This document shows, in pieces, positions 23,701 through 34,869 of a DNA stretch of 64,000 nucleotides (position 1 is the first letter of the stretch; every line of letters starts with the position of its first letter). The position numbers were made by a program, and so were the translations under genes. Origin of the DNA: Microglena sp. YARC (lineage: Eukaryota > Chlorophyta > Chlorophyceae > Chlamydomonadales > Chlamydomonadaceae); the NCBI GenBank assembly GCA_022414725.1, contig JAJSRW010000549.1, forward strand, positions 21,112-85,111, written 5' to 3'. The notes below the pieces were generated by a model. That model was not told the DNA's origin. It saw only the letters and a program-made list of their open reading frames with translations, and did not search any database.

Positions 23701-26700
23701 TGTTGGCCTCAAAGAAGCCCACTCACCAACTTCCGGGGGAATTCTTCCAACCATCCTCGCATAATCCACACTCTTTTGCGCCAATTAAACCAAAACATAC
23801 TGCATCAGTGGTGGTTGTCTGAGGCAGGAGGGCGCAATTAAAATAACTTGTCAGGCACCCCGGATACGTACAATAACAATGCTCGAATTTGCAAGGGGAG
23901 CCGATTCACTGTCTAAGCATGCCGGTCTCATACCGTGCCTCCAGCCATTCTAAAAAGCTGAGACAAATTGCTGGCTGGAGCCATACAACCAAGTTCAAGT
24001 TCTTTGGGCCCAATATGGACTTGAGATATGTAACATTTCCCTACAAATTACCGGTATTCCACAAACGTTCTGCGTGTGCTAGCACCACCTAGTCTCGGTA
24101 ATGTTTTCGAACTCGCAAAACGTTGGCCTAGGCATCGTCCACGAACGATTATAAATGTTTCTGGTCGAACCGAACGCTGGCTGCAGCATCGTGCAGAACG
24201 ATCTATGTTTAGCATCAGCCAGACTGTTGGCTCAGGCATCGCGCATCCCAAATTCCCCATGGGAGCATGCCTTGGCCAGAACAGTAGGGCTACACGAGTC
24301 CACGCTGGACAGATTCTCACTGGGACACCAGTACAATAGGACATCCCGTCTCCAGGTGAGGGGGGGCGGAAGTCCATAGTTGAGGCCACGCCAGAGCTGT
24401 ATATATTAAAATCAGAAATTATTTTTTAGTTTTATCAATCTCCTAAGAAATGTCGTCGTGGTGGTTTCTGAGCCCTCACAGGAACCCTCGCCTGCTGTTA
24501 CACGCCAAAACCCTCCAGATAAAAGCTTACACTGGGCAGAATTATTGTGCCAAAATGGTCCCTAATGAGCCTCTCCAGCCGAAAAAGACAGGTCGACCCA
24601 GCAAGGCCGACCAGAAGGTGGAGCAAAAGTTTTTGTTTCAGATACAAGAGCCGAGAGACCAAGGTCGTCAACGCCACACGCTGTGGGGAAACCCCCTGCC
24701 ACCACTCATCCCGCCATCCTTCTCTCGCCATCCCCTTCTATCCATACCCAGTGAAAGTCAGGTTCATTCGGGTGCATTGTACAATGTTTACATATCTTGC
24801 TTCTATGCCTTTTTTTTTATGACAATGGTAACCAAGTCACCCACTACCACCACCCTGTGTCGGGTCCTTGTCGAGTAATTCATGCCAATACCATTGCCAA
24901 GTTTGGCACCAGGGTACTACTTCTTGTCAAATTGGTCAGCGCTTAAAGCGCACAGACATCGAATTGGTCAGCGCTTTTTTGTGCGAAAAGCGCAAAAACT
25001 GCGCGCTGCGTCCACAGGGGGTTGAAAACACTGCGCGAATCGCGCAGAGGGGCTCAAAAAGGCAGCGTGGCGCCGTGCTGCCGCGCGCGCTTAGTACGTA
25101 GTACTCAGTTTGACACTGCCACATTAGGCCATTGACTAAGAGAGATTGTCATGTAATTATGAAAGCCCTAGGGAATTTCTGGAATGTTGAATATCGTGTT
25201 TATTTCAGCAAAACTGTACTCTTGCCAAAATCGTGCCGAACGATTGTGAATGTTTTCATTTCCCAAAGTGTAGAACCAGGAAACGGACCTGAACGATCAT
25301 TAATGTTTAGTCCAAAAATCTTAGGAGACACACTGTTCGAAAGCAAACAATGGATTTGTTTTAGAAATGGCACCGATTCAAGACAACCCCTGAGCCTCAC
25401 GCACAGAACCTCCCGGTGGGGCTTCCAACTATAATTCAAATATATAACTTGAACTTAGACTTATTTGCATTACATTGTCGTAGACAGGCCGGTGTTGGCC
25501 TCAAAGAAGCCCACTCACCAACTTCCGGGGGAATTCTTCCAACCATCCTCGCATAATCCACACTCTTTTGCGCCAATTAAACCAAAACATACTGCATCAG
25601 TGGTGGTTGTCTGAGGCAGGAGGGCGCAATTAAAATAACTTGTCAGGCACCCCGGATACGTACAATAACAATGCTCGAATTTGCAAGGGGAGCCGATTCA
25701 CTGTCTAAGCATGCCGGTCTCATACCGTGCCTCCAGCCATTCTAAAAAGCTGAGACAAATTGCTGGCTGGAGCCATACAACCAAGTTCAAGTTCTTTGGG
25801 CCCAATATGGACTTGAGATATGTAACATTTCCCTACAAATTACCGGTATTCCACAAACGTTCTGCGTGTGCTAGCACCACCTAGTCTCGGTAATGTTTTC
25901 GAACTCGCAAAACGTTGGCCTAGGCATCGTCCACGAACGATTAATAAATGTTTCTGGTCGAACCGAACGCTGGCTGCAGCATCGTGCAGAACGATTATCT
26001 ATGTTTAGCATCAGCCAGACTGTTGGCTCAGGCATCGCGCATCCCAAATTCCCATGGGAGCATGCCTTGGCCAGAACAGTAGGGCTACACGAGTCCACGC
26101 TGGACAGATTCTCACTGGGACACCAGTACAATAGGACATCCGTCTCCAGGTGAGGGGGGGCGGAAGTCCATAGTTGAGGCCACGCCAGAGCTGTAATATA
26201 TTAAAATCAGAAATTATTTTTTTAGTTTTATCAATCTCCTAAGAAATGTCGTCGTGGTGGTTTCTGAGCCCTCACAGGAACCCTCGCCTGCTGTTACACG
26301 CCAAAACCCTCCAGATAAAAGCTTACACTGGGCAGAATTATTGTGCCAAAATGGTCCCTAATGAGCCTCTCCAGCCGAAAAAGACAGGTCGACCCAGCAA
26401 GGCCGACCAGAAGGTGGAGCAAAAGTTTTTGTTTCAGATACAAGAGCCGAGAGACCAAGGTCGTCAACGCCACACGCTGTGGGAAACCCCCTGCCACCAC
26501 TCATCCCGCCATCCTTCTCTCGCCATCCCCTTCTATCCATACCCAGTGAAAGTCAGGTTCATTCGGGTGCATTGTACAATGTTTACATATCTTGCTTCTA
26601 TGCCTTTTTTTTTATGACAATGGTAACCAAGTCACCCACTACCACCACCCTGTGTCGGGTCCTTGTCGAGTAATTCATGCCAATACCATTGCCAAGTTTG

Positions 26701-27353
26701 GCACCAGGGTACTACTTCTTATCAAATTGGTCAGCGCTTAAAGCGCACAGACATCGAATTGGTCAGCGCTTTTTTGTGCGAAAAGCGCAAAAACTGCGCG
26801 CTGCGTCCACAGGGGGTTGAAAACACTGCGCGAATCGCGCAGAGGGGCTCAAAAAGGCAGCGTGGCGCCGTGCTGCCGCGCGCGCTTAGTACGTAGTACT
26901 CAGTTTGACACTGCCACATTAGGCCATTGACTAAGAGAGATTGTCATGTAATTATGAAAGCCCTAGGGAATTTCTGGAATGTTGAATATCGTGTTTATTT
27001 CAGCAAAACTGTACTCTTGCCAAAATCGTGCCGAACGATTGTGAATGTTTTCATTTCCCCAAAGTGTAGAACCAGGAAACGGACCTGAACGATCATTAAT
27101 GTTTAGTCCAAAAATCTTAGGAGACACACTGTTCGAAAGCAAACAATGGATTTGTTTTAGAAATGGCACCGATTCAAGACAACCCCTGAGCCTCACGCAC
27201 AGAACCTCCCGGTGGGGCTTCCAACTATAATTCAAATATATAACTTGAACTTAGACTTATTTGCATTACATTGTCGTAGACAGGCCGGTGTTGGCCTCAA
27301 AGAAGCCCACTCACCAACTTCCGGGGGAATTCTTCGAACCATCCTCGCATAAT
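12989..27353. repeat. Eight-copy tandem array of a ~1,796 bp unit
   Basis: The same landmarks recur with spacings of 1,792-1,799 bp; for example GAGCCGATTCACTGTCTAAG occurs near 13,121, 14,917, 16,712, 18,511, 20,305, 22,102 (one change), 23,898 and 25,690. The array begins at CCACACTCTTTTGCGCCAAT and ends at ATCCTCGCATAAT, exactly eight units with no partial unit. Copies differ by isolated substitutions and one-base indels. The eighth is the most divergent, with several indels between 25,940 and 26,225. Frames of 60-142 residues recur in every unit on both strands but are broken by homopolymer changes and resemble no known family, so no coding call is made. Confidence 0.97.
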
Positions 27354-27784
27354 CAACCATGTGTAGAGATACGTCTTGAATACGTATATGAAGTAGTAGG
27401 GTGCCCTAAGGGCCCCTGCGATGGTCGGTCCAAGGGTTGAACTGAGCGAAGACAGGCGGGCAGGCAGTTAGCAGAACCTAGGCAAGGGCAGCCATGTCGC
27501 AATCAGTTAGGGGAGGCGAGTCGAAGGTCGCAAGACGCAGGACGGGAAAATGAGACGCCAGATTGGGCATCAATCATTCAGCGCTTGCATCTAAGTCGGA
27601 CCTAAGGACTTCGATTCGACCAGCAACACGCCGACGGCAACAGTCACGGGTTGGTTGTATTGTTTAACCAGCTTCGCACAGCTTCGACGGACCCAATCAA
27701 ACTGAATTCCTGACAATTCCGACGGACTGTTCGACCATCTCCGGCTTTATGTCCAACCGTTCTAACAGGCAATCATCATCAGTA
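27354..27784. other. Right flank of the 1.8 kb array
   Basis: GC-moderate single-copy sequence; no gene, repeat or RNA recognised. Confidence 0.5.
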
Positions 27785-28914
27785 TCTATACTATTAAAGT
27801 TGCATTGTCCGTCCGTCCGTCCGTGCGTCCGGGGCTCAGGGCTTAACTGGCAATGGTTCCGCTTATCTGGCAAGCATTTTCCTGCTGATCTGGCTCATTT
27901 TCGCCTCAAGTCGTCGACTGCTGATCTGGCACATTTCCACCTCAACCCAGTATTTTCAAACGCTTTACTCTTTCACCTCCCCCGAAGATTTCAAACTCGC
28001 ATCTTTCACCTGCTTTCACCTTGCGACTGCGCCCAGCGCGCTCTTTGCGCGCAGCGATCTGACGATGTCTAGGCCCACACCGCAATAGGAGCTGTGCTCC
28101 CTCAACCAAGCATGTTTGTCTTCAACTATTTCTCCATTCCCGGATTTACACGCACACTTCTGCAGTCCACTAACTTCGATGTGAGCTCTTGCTGACCTAA
28201 CCTTACTTGCTGCTCTCCCCGTCACAACACTCTCTTCTCCTTCTCCTGCTCTCACTCCTGCTTGCTCGCTGACTGCTTTTCAATCGCATGATCGCCAGCT
28301 CCTCGCTAAATCTTTCAATCTACACAAGCATGGACCAGCCCTGGGAACCTCAAATCAGCGATAGGCCAAACCTCAGTCGCTTATGAGCGCTCACTCAGAA
28401 GCTACTCCTCCACAAGTATTACAATTGCTGCCGTTGGATTGAATGCTTCACGCCCTTTTTCACTCTCACAGGAACAAAGCTCTGACAAGGCGCGCTTAGG
28501 GCAGCCATTGCTTTGCTCTGGGCGGGAATGCGTGCCCTTCTACTCCCTGCCGGCATCAATGCCTAACAATTTCGTGTGCATCTTGTTCCCGGACCTGTTA
28601 CTGGCTGTCAGTGACAGACTGACAGCTGCTCCCTGCTTTTTCCCCCAAGCCTTTAATTCCAGCGCGGGCTTAGCTGATACCTGACGGGCATCGCATTTAT
28701 TCCTGCAGCGATGTGTCTGCTTAGTACGAAACGAGCGACTCTTTGGTTCACATGAGTGGGTGGGGTGGGAAGGGTCCGCTCGCGAGATGCTGCGCCCAAC
28801 ATGCTCCTTGGATGCTATTTCCCCTTGCCCTCTAACTTCGGTCAAACCTAAAAGGCATCGTCTTGATTCCTACAACGCTATGTCCGTTTTTTCCAGGACT
28901 CAAGCTGCTCTTGG

Positions 28915-28916
28915 GG

Positions 28917-28953
<37 letters not shown>
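28915..28953. repeat. Poly-G tract
   Basis: An almost pure run of about 38 G residues inside the Helitron-like element. The exact length is probably uncertain from sequencing. Confidence 0.9.
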
Positions 28954-28955
<2 letters not shown>

Positions 28956-30679
28956 TACATGCATGGGGGTGGTTGGTAATGGTGTTGCATGTACATTTGT
29001 GTTTGTGGCCATCTGCCACTCAAGTGTCAGTGTGATGGGGATGATCATGGCAACAGTGCACGATGACACGCCACCTAATGGGAATGGGGATGGAAAATGA
29101 GTGGGTGGGTGACAATCCATAAGTCCTTCCATTGGGGGGTGGGGGCTGGGGGGAGGGAGGGGGGCTGCCGTCGGTACGATGGGCTAAATGCCCTAGTATA
29201 TAAAGTAGCATGAAGTAAGAGCGTCGAGGGTATAGCGCGTGCCCGGCGCGTGGTCGCCCCCTTTTGGCCTAGCCACTTGGGGTTTTTGTTCCATATCTTG
29301 CCGACCTGTCGCCCGGGTGGCAGCCAGTCTGGGATCTCGATTTCTCGGCGCAGCCACAGGAACGATTGCCTGTCTGCCGACCACCCACCTGCACCCGCAC
29401 CCGTCCAAGGTTACCCGGCTTGGTGCGCTGCTTTGCACAGCTCTTCCTGAGCCTAGCCGTTATGATACGCGAATTTTCCTTCGCACTTCAGCTATTTTCG
29501 GTGCTCGCTGCCTGAGTCCCGCTATATTCAACGGTGTAGCCTCTCTTTGTCTGCCCAAACTCTTTCCCACAATTTTCGCTGCCACTGTTAATAACTTCGC
29601 ATGCAGCTCCCCCCGTCACAGCATTCCCTTCTCCTTCTCCTGCGCTCTCACGCACTCTTGCCCGCTCACTGACTGCCATTCGCTGAAGTGGCCAGGGGCA
29701 GTGGTTTCAAATCTCGGATCTCAAAATTTCCCGATACCTGTCGCTGACGTTGCCACGGGGGTGGTCCTCCCGTCGGGACGACGGGCTCAGATGCTACCCA
29801 TTTTGGCACAGGCATGCCTGCAGGCAGTTGGGTCTTTGGTTACATATTTTGCTGACCTGTCGCCCAGGCGGCAGCGATTCTCGGATCTCGATTTTCCGAC
29901 ACCTGTCGCTGACGTGGCCACGGGGGTGGTCCTCCCGTCGGTACGGCGGGCTCAGATGCTAGTCATCATCATCAGGATATATAAAGTAGAGCGTAGTAAG
30001 AGCGTCGAGGGTATAGCGCGTGCCCGGCGCGTGGTCGCCCCCTTTTGGCCCAGCCGCTTGGGGTTTTGGTTCCATATCTTGCCGACCTGTCGCCCAGGTG
30101 GCAGCCAGTCTCTGTGTCTCCCTGCTGCCTGCGCTTGGGAGCGACCTTGCCGACCTGTCGCCCAGGTGGCAGCCAGTCTGGGATCTCGATTTTTCGGCGC
30201 AGCCACAGGAACGACTGCCTGTCTGCCGTCCACCCATCCACCCGCCCGTCCAAGGTTAGCCGGCTTGGTGCCCAAATTTTCCTGCGACCTGTTCACCCCG
30301 TGCGCTGCTTTGCGCTGCTCTAATGAAGCCGGTGTCGTTTTCAACTCCTTCTCGCTGCTCTTCCAGGCCCAGCCGTTCTGATACCCGAATTTTCCTTCGC
30401 ACTTCTGCTATTTTCGGTGCTCGCTGCCTGAGCCGCCCGATATTCAACGGTGTAGCCTCCCTTTGTTCATCTACCCAAACTCTTTCCCACAAATTTCGCT
30501 GCCCCTGTCAATAACTTCGCATGCACTTCCCCCGTCGCAGCATTCCCTTGGCCTTCTCCTGCGCTCTCACGCGCTCTTTCCCGCTCACTGACTGCCCTTC
30601 GCTGAAGTGGCCAGGGGCAGTGGTTTCAGGACAACCCGTTACGGAGTAACCCGTTTTCGGATCTCGATTTTCCGACACC

Positions 30680-30770
30680 TGTCGCTGACGTGGCCACGGG
30701 GGTCGACACCTGTCGCTGACGTGGCCACAGGGGTCGACACCTGTCGCTGACGTGGCCACGGGGGTGGTCC
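30680..30770. repeat. 33 bp minisatellite next to the Helitron 3' end
   Basis: Three copies of a unit with CGACACCTGTCGCTGACGTG and GCCACGGGGGT immediately upstream of the terminal hairpin. The same phrase precedes the internal 3' ends near 29,740 and 29,905. Confidence 0.85.
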
Positions 30771-30800
30771 GCCCGTCGGTACGACGGGCTCAGATGCTAG

Positions 30801-31375
30801 TATAACTAACAATCTCATTCGCCAACCGTTTCTCTGTGATTTTCGACCGTCCCAACCGTTTTTACGACAAATTTCTCCAATTTCTACGATGTCGGTTAAT
30901 TAACCAACAGTTCGACCAATTTTCTCAGTTCCTATTACATAGATCAGCAGCCTACGGGTCGACCAATGCCGACCAACGCTGACATGAAATATGAATGGGG
31001 GCCCCGCGCCCGCGCCCCCTCACGAGGCCGGCTTGCATCGTTAGGGTTTGGGGATGCAGGGCTTGCGGAAGAGAAACCAATATGATACCACGTGACGGCA
31101 ACAGCCGGGAACTGCTGTTTTCGATCTGCAAGTGGCCAATCGGACGGATCTCGGACCCCCAATGCCTCGGGCAGATGCTTGCAGCTACCTGAGTTGCTCG
31201 AGGCCGTAGACAGGAGCTTCGAGCAGACCTGTGTTTACTTTCAAAGGCGATTACTCTCGAATTTGTGTCAGGAGAGGAATAATAATAGAAGCTGGCTGGT
31301 TCTCTCTTGCCCCCTTCCCCCCCCCCCCCCCCCCTCCCCCCCCCCCCGCCCTGTAGAATGGATGCTCCAGTTTCG
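30801..31375. other. Interval without a confident gene
   Basis: Single-copy sequence with a C-rich homopolymer stretch at about 31,316-31,348. No family-like frame was recognised. Confidence 0.45.
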
Positions 31376-31925
31376 GGAGTTTGGTTGGTGCTTGAGACAT
31401 AGTGGTTGGTAGTTGGTTGGGACATGGGGCTTGGTGGTTGTGAGTATTGCGTGGCATGGTGGTTGGTGGTTGGTTGGTGCTTGAGACATAGTGGTTGGTG
31501 GTTGGTTGGGACATGGGGCTTGGTGGTTGTGAGTATTGCGTGGCATGGTGGTTGGTGGTTGGTTGGTGCTTGAGACATAGTGGTTGGTGGTTGGTTGGGA
31601 CATGGGGCTTGGTGGTTGTGAGTATTGCGTGGCATGGTGGTTGGTGGTTGGTTGGTGGTTGGTTGGTGCTTGAGACATAGTGGTTGGTGGTTGGTTGGGA
31701 CATGGGGCTTGGTGGTTGTGAGTATTGCGTGGCATGGTTGTTGGTGGTTGGTTGGTGCTTGAGACATAGTGGTTGGTGGTTGGTTGGGACATGGGGCTTG
31801 GTGGTTGTGAGTATTGCTGGCATGGTGGTTGGTGGCTGGCTGTAGCTTGGGACATAGTGGTTGGTGGTTAGTTGGAGGGTGGTTGGGACATGGTGCTTGG
31901 TGGTTGTGAGTGTTGAGTGGCATGG
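31376..31925. repeat. 89 bp minisatellite, six copies
   Basis: CTTGAGACATAGTGGTTGGT recurs at 31,391, 31,480, 31,569, 31,669 and 31,758, with a variant at 31,845. One unit is enlarged to 100 bp by an extra GGTGGTTGGTT. The very long minus-strand Pro/Thr/His/Gln frames are produced by this repeat. Confidence 0.95.
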
Positions 31926-32089
31926 TCTATTTTTTTGAGCCCCCCTTCTGGGGGCGGGAGCCTGAAGGGTCACAACGTTGTCCTTCTGTAGCATGAAACA
32001 AGGAACCCTGCCCCTAACTGTCTTGTAAACCCTAGCTTCAGTTGGCTGCACTCGATTCCGTTGCCGCCTGATGCTCCGGTAGCCAACAC

Positions 32090-32285
32090 TCTCCGCGAAT
32101 TTTCCGCGTCTATATACATAATTGTCCGTGTCTATATTTATAATTTTCCGCGTCTATATACATAATTGTCCGCGTCTATATTTATAATTTTCCGCGTCTA
32201 TATACATAATTGTCCGCGTTTATATTTATAATTTTCCGCGTCTAAATATAATTTTCTGCGTCTATATGTATAATTTTCCGTGTAT
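32090..32285. repeat. ~42 bp minisatellite
   Basis: Alternating TTTTCCGCGTCTATATACAT and AATTGTCCGCGTCTATATTT units, about five pairs. Confidence 0.92.
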
Positions 32286-32370
32286 AAACCTTGCAACGCC
32301 GCGAGGACTTGCCAGTTTTATATAATGTTACATGGATAAATGGAACTATTGCTGACTAAAGCGCCTGTAT

Positions 32371-32500
32371 GTAGGTAACAGTCCAGGGGTAGGCCAAATA
32401 GGCTAAAGGGAGTTGCCCAACTGTATAGGAAGTGCCTGTTTGCTGCAATGATCCCTGAACTGTGATTGTTTGGGGTTCAGGTCATCCTTGCTTTTCATTT
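32371..32500. repeat. Dispersed CAGTCCAGGGGTAGG repeat, copy 2
   Basis: CAGTCCAGGGGTAGGCCAAA and AGGCTAAAGGGAGTTGCCCA match copies at 55,913 and 57,036. The downstream TGATTGTTTGGGGTTCAG is the reverse complement of the CTGAACCCCAAACAATC tail near 55,996-56,012. Confidence 0.65.
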
Positions 32501-32639
32501 TAGTCCCTCCTGATATCATGGTTGGGTGAGTCTTTTTGGACTACTTTTCTACCCCTGGATCCAGTGCTAACAAAACAGTCATAAGTGCTGAGAAAAGTGC
32601 GTGCTTGCTGCAATCTTGCTTGCTTGCTACAATATTGCC

Positions 32640-32800
32640 TAAATTTATATTATTTAAAATATAAATTAAATTATTTTTATATTTTAATTTATAAAAATTA
32701 AAATGTAAATATGTTTTAATTTTTATAAATTAAAATATATAATTAATATATATATATATAATATATATTAAATTATTATAATAATTTATTTTCCGAGGAT
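32640..32800. repeat. AT-rich palindromic tract
   Basis: Nearly pure A/T with inverted segments such as TTTAAAATATAAATTAAA and TTTTAATTTATAAAAATTAA, ending in a (TA)n run. It could extrude a hairpin. No gene. Confidence 0.8.
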
Positions 32801-32807
32801 GGGTTAG

Positions 32808-33014
32808 AAGCAGGGTACTTTCATTGACCAAATTGGCCAGCGCTTTAGCGCACTTTGAAAACAAAAAAAGTGCGCTTCTGTAGTGCAAAAAAGCGCAAAA
32901 TTGCTTGCTGCGTCTACAGGGGGGTGCAAAAATCTGAGTGAAACACGCAGTGGGGCTCAAAAAGGCAGTGCGCCAGCGCGCAAAAGCGCGCGCTTTGAAG
33001 TACCCTGGTTAGAA
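32808..33014. mobile_element. GC-palindrome inverted-repeat element related to the 1.8 kb unit
   Basis: Begins AGCAGGGTACTTTCATTGAC and ends GCGCTTTGAAGTACCCTGGT, giving inverted ends around CCAGGGTACTTY. The interior (AAATTGGCCAGCGCTTTAGC, GGGGCTCAAAAAGGCAGTGC) is homologous to the GC-rich segment in each 1.8 kb unit (AAATTGGTCAGCGCTTAAAG, GGGGCTCAAAAAGGTAGCGT). Non-coding; best read as a MITE-like family. Confidence 0.65.
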
Positions 33015-34230
33015 GACCCCTCCCTGATGTTATGGATCGGGATGGTCTTCGGTCAACCATGGCAGTAGTTTTTTTTCAAATCTGAAAGTGGATTTTTTCC
33101 AGGGGGTCGCGAGGAAGTTTTTTTTCATATACCTATGTCGGAAGTTTTGTAATCAGCCTTACCCCCCCCCCCCCCCCCCCCCCCGCCGCCCCCAAAAGGC
33201 CCATATCTCTTTCAGAAATTATAATTAGGGGGTCAAAGTAGGGTCTATAGTGATCCCCTCGGCCAGCTCTATTCATTTGTGGCCTTGCATTTGGATTTGA
33301 GCAAAGTTTGACAACATGGTCAAGCAAACACTCTTTCCTAGCCCTGATTCTGAGCTGAGCCAGCAAGTTTTGGTGTTTCAGAATTTGAAGGTGGTGTTAA
33401 GCCTAAGTTACATGCCTAAGTACCCTCCATATACCCAATAAGTTTGGGGAGGAAATACTGAGCTTCTGGTTAGGCCCAACTTTCACACTTGGTGTACTTA
33501 GAACCTGTGGAGGTCACTACTCGAGCACGACCTCGACAAATTTACTCATTCTCGAAAACAAGCGCGGATTCGGAATGCTCTCGTCAAACCAGTTTCATGG
33601 GTATGCTTAACTTCGTCAGATTCCGGCTGGTGAGGAAGATGCGAGGATATTTCCGAAACCGGCTCGACCCATGTACGAGGATCTGCCAGGTCACCATGTG
33701 CCACGACTTGGATCTAGAGGACCTCGCCTCCAGATTTACTCGGTGTCGGAAATAAGTGCGGATTCGGAAAGATCTCTTCGAGCTTGTGTCATAGGTCTGC
33801 TTAATTTTATCAGAGACCTTGTCCTGAGGAAGTTTTGGCCCCTAACAGTTTTCACCAGAGGAAATTTCTGAAAGTCGCTGGACCCCCCCCCCCCCTTTTT
33901 TGAGGGGTTGATATGTACACCCTCGCCGATACATTTTTTGACTTTTCCGATGGTTTCGGGGCTTACGGCCCCTTTAGGCCCCGATTCCGACATGCGGTAC
34001 TCGAGCAACTTTTTAGCGGCCCCCTGATTTTTTCTAGCTTTATGGTTTTAGGCCTCCTCCAGCAACAGCGTTTAGTGCTTTTTATAGCTTTTATAGCCTT
34101 TTAAAGCTTTTTAGGGCCATTTAGGGCAAAACAAAATTGTACATTTGTATAGCTATAATTTTGCCAAAACGGGGTCAAAACTAGCGATCGCTACATATAG
34201 CGGAAATAAAAAGCCCTGAACCATGGCATG
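33015..34230. repeat. Dispersed non-coding element, copy 1
   Basis: The right part (CTAGCTTTATGGTTTTAGGC ... TAGCGATCGCTACATATAGC GGAAATAAAAAGCCCTG) matches 50,860-51,055. The left part includes CAAATCTGAAAGTGG, also present near 50,846. Between them are two ~190 bp related blocks (about 33,520-33,650 and 33,711-33,835) that translate to similar peptides (QIYSFSKTSADSE and QIYSVSEISADSE). C homopolymers lie at 33,163-33,184 and 33,882-33,894. The element type is unknown. Confidence 0.5.
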
Positions 34231-34231
34231 T

Positions 34232-34565
34232 CGATGACAATGCAATGTAATGAAATGTAATGTTATATAATGTCATGTGATGTAATGTAATGTTATATAA
34301 TGGAATGGAATGGAATGGAATGGAATGGAATGGAATGGAATGGAATGGAGTGTAATGTAATGTGATGTAATGTGATGTAATGTAATGTAATGTAATGTAA
34401 TGTGATGTAATGCAATGCAATGCAATGCAATGTAATGTAATGTAATGCAATGTAATGTAACGTAACGTAATGTAACATAATGTAATGTAATGTAATGTAA
34501 TGCTTAATGTTAATTGTAATGTTAACATAAATGTGAATGTCTGTGTTTAATGTCAATCTTAATCT
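34232..34565. repeat. TGTAA and GGAAT pentanucleotide microsatellites
   Basis: (TGTAA)n, with TGCAA variants, surrounds a (TGGAA)n block at 34,299-34,350. Confidence 0.95.
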
Positions 34566-34674
34566 TAATGTTAATGTTTAATGTTAATCAGCCAAACCTA
34601 AAGCAACCTAATTCACCTTGAAGCTGGCATAATCAGCTTTCAGTGCAGCTGAAATTTTGGGCATCAGCCCAATG

Positions 34675-34805
34675 GCTAGCTCAGGGAGCTGCCTAGAAGC
34701 TGCTGCTAATAGCTCAGGGAGCTGCCTAGAAGCTGCTGCTAATAGCTCAGGGAGCTGCCTAGAAGCTGCTGCTAATAGCTCAGGGAGCTGCGTAGAAAAG
34801 CTGCT
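34675..34805. repeat. 33 bp minisatellite, four copies
   Basis: AGCTCAGGGAGCTGCCTAGA followed by AGCTGCTGCTAAT, with the last copy degenerate. Confidence 0.95.
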
Positions 34806-34869
34806 GCCAATAGCTAAAACAAAAAAAACCTGTGGCTTACACTTGTTTTGGAAAGTGTAATGCTTTCTT

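Larger units (their letters stand above)
27785..30800 (+). mobile_element. Helitron-like element with nested 3' ends
   Basis: The left end is TCTATACTATTAAAGTTGCA preceded by A. The right end is a hairpin (CCCGTCGGTACGACGGG), a short spacer and CTAG followed by T. These are the hallmarks of Helitrons: 5' TC, 3' hairpin plus CTRR, insertion between A and T, no target duplication. Further hairpin-plus-CTA(G) ends lie near 29,167-29,193, 29,776-29,810 and 29,936-29,960, implying concatenated or nested copies. No Rep/helicase frame is present, so the element is non-autonomous. The interior repeats a ~170 bp block (29,285-29,450 and 30,070-30,260). Confidence 0.75.

Noticed and set aside
29239..30381. 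380-residue plus-strand frame inside the Helitron
   Set aside because: It crosses internal Helitron 3' ends and duplicated blocks, overlaps long frames on the other strand, and shows no family motif.
30952..32051. Long minus-strand Pro/Thr/Gln/His frames
   Set aside because: They follow the 89 bp minisatellite, are open in several phases at once, and show the repeat period in the protein.
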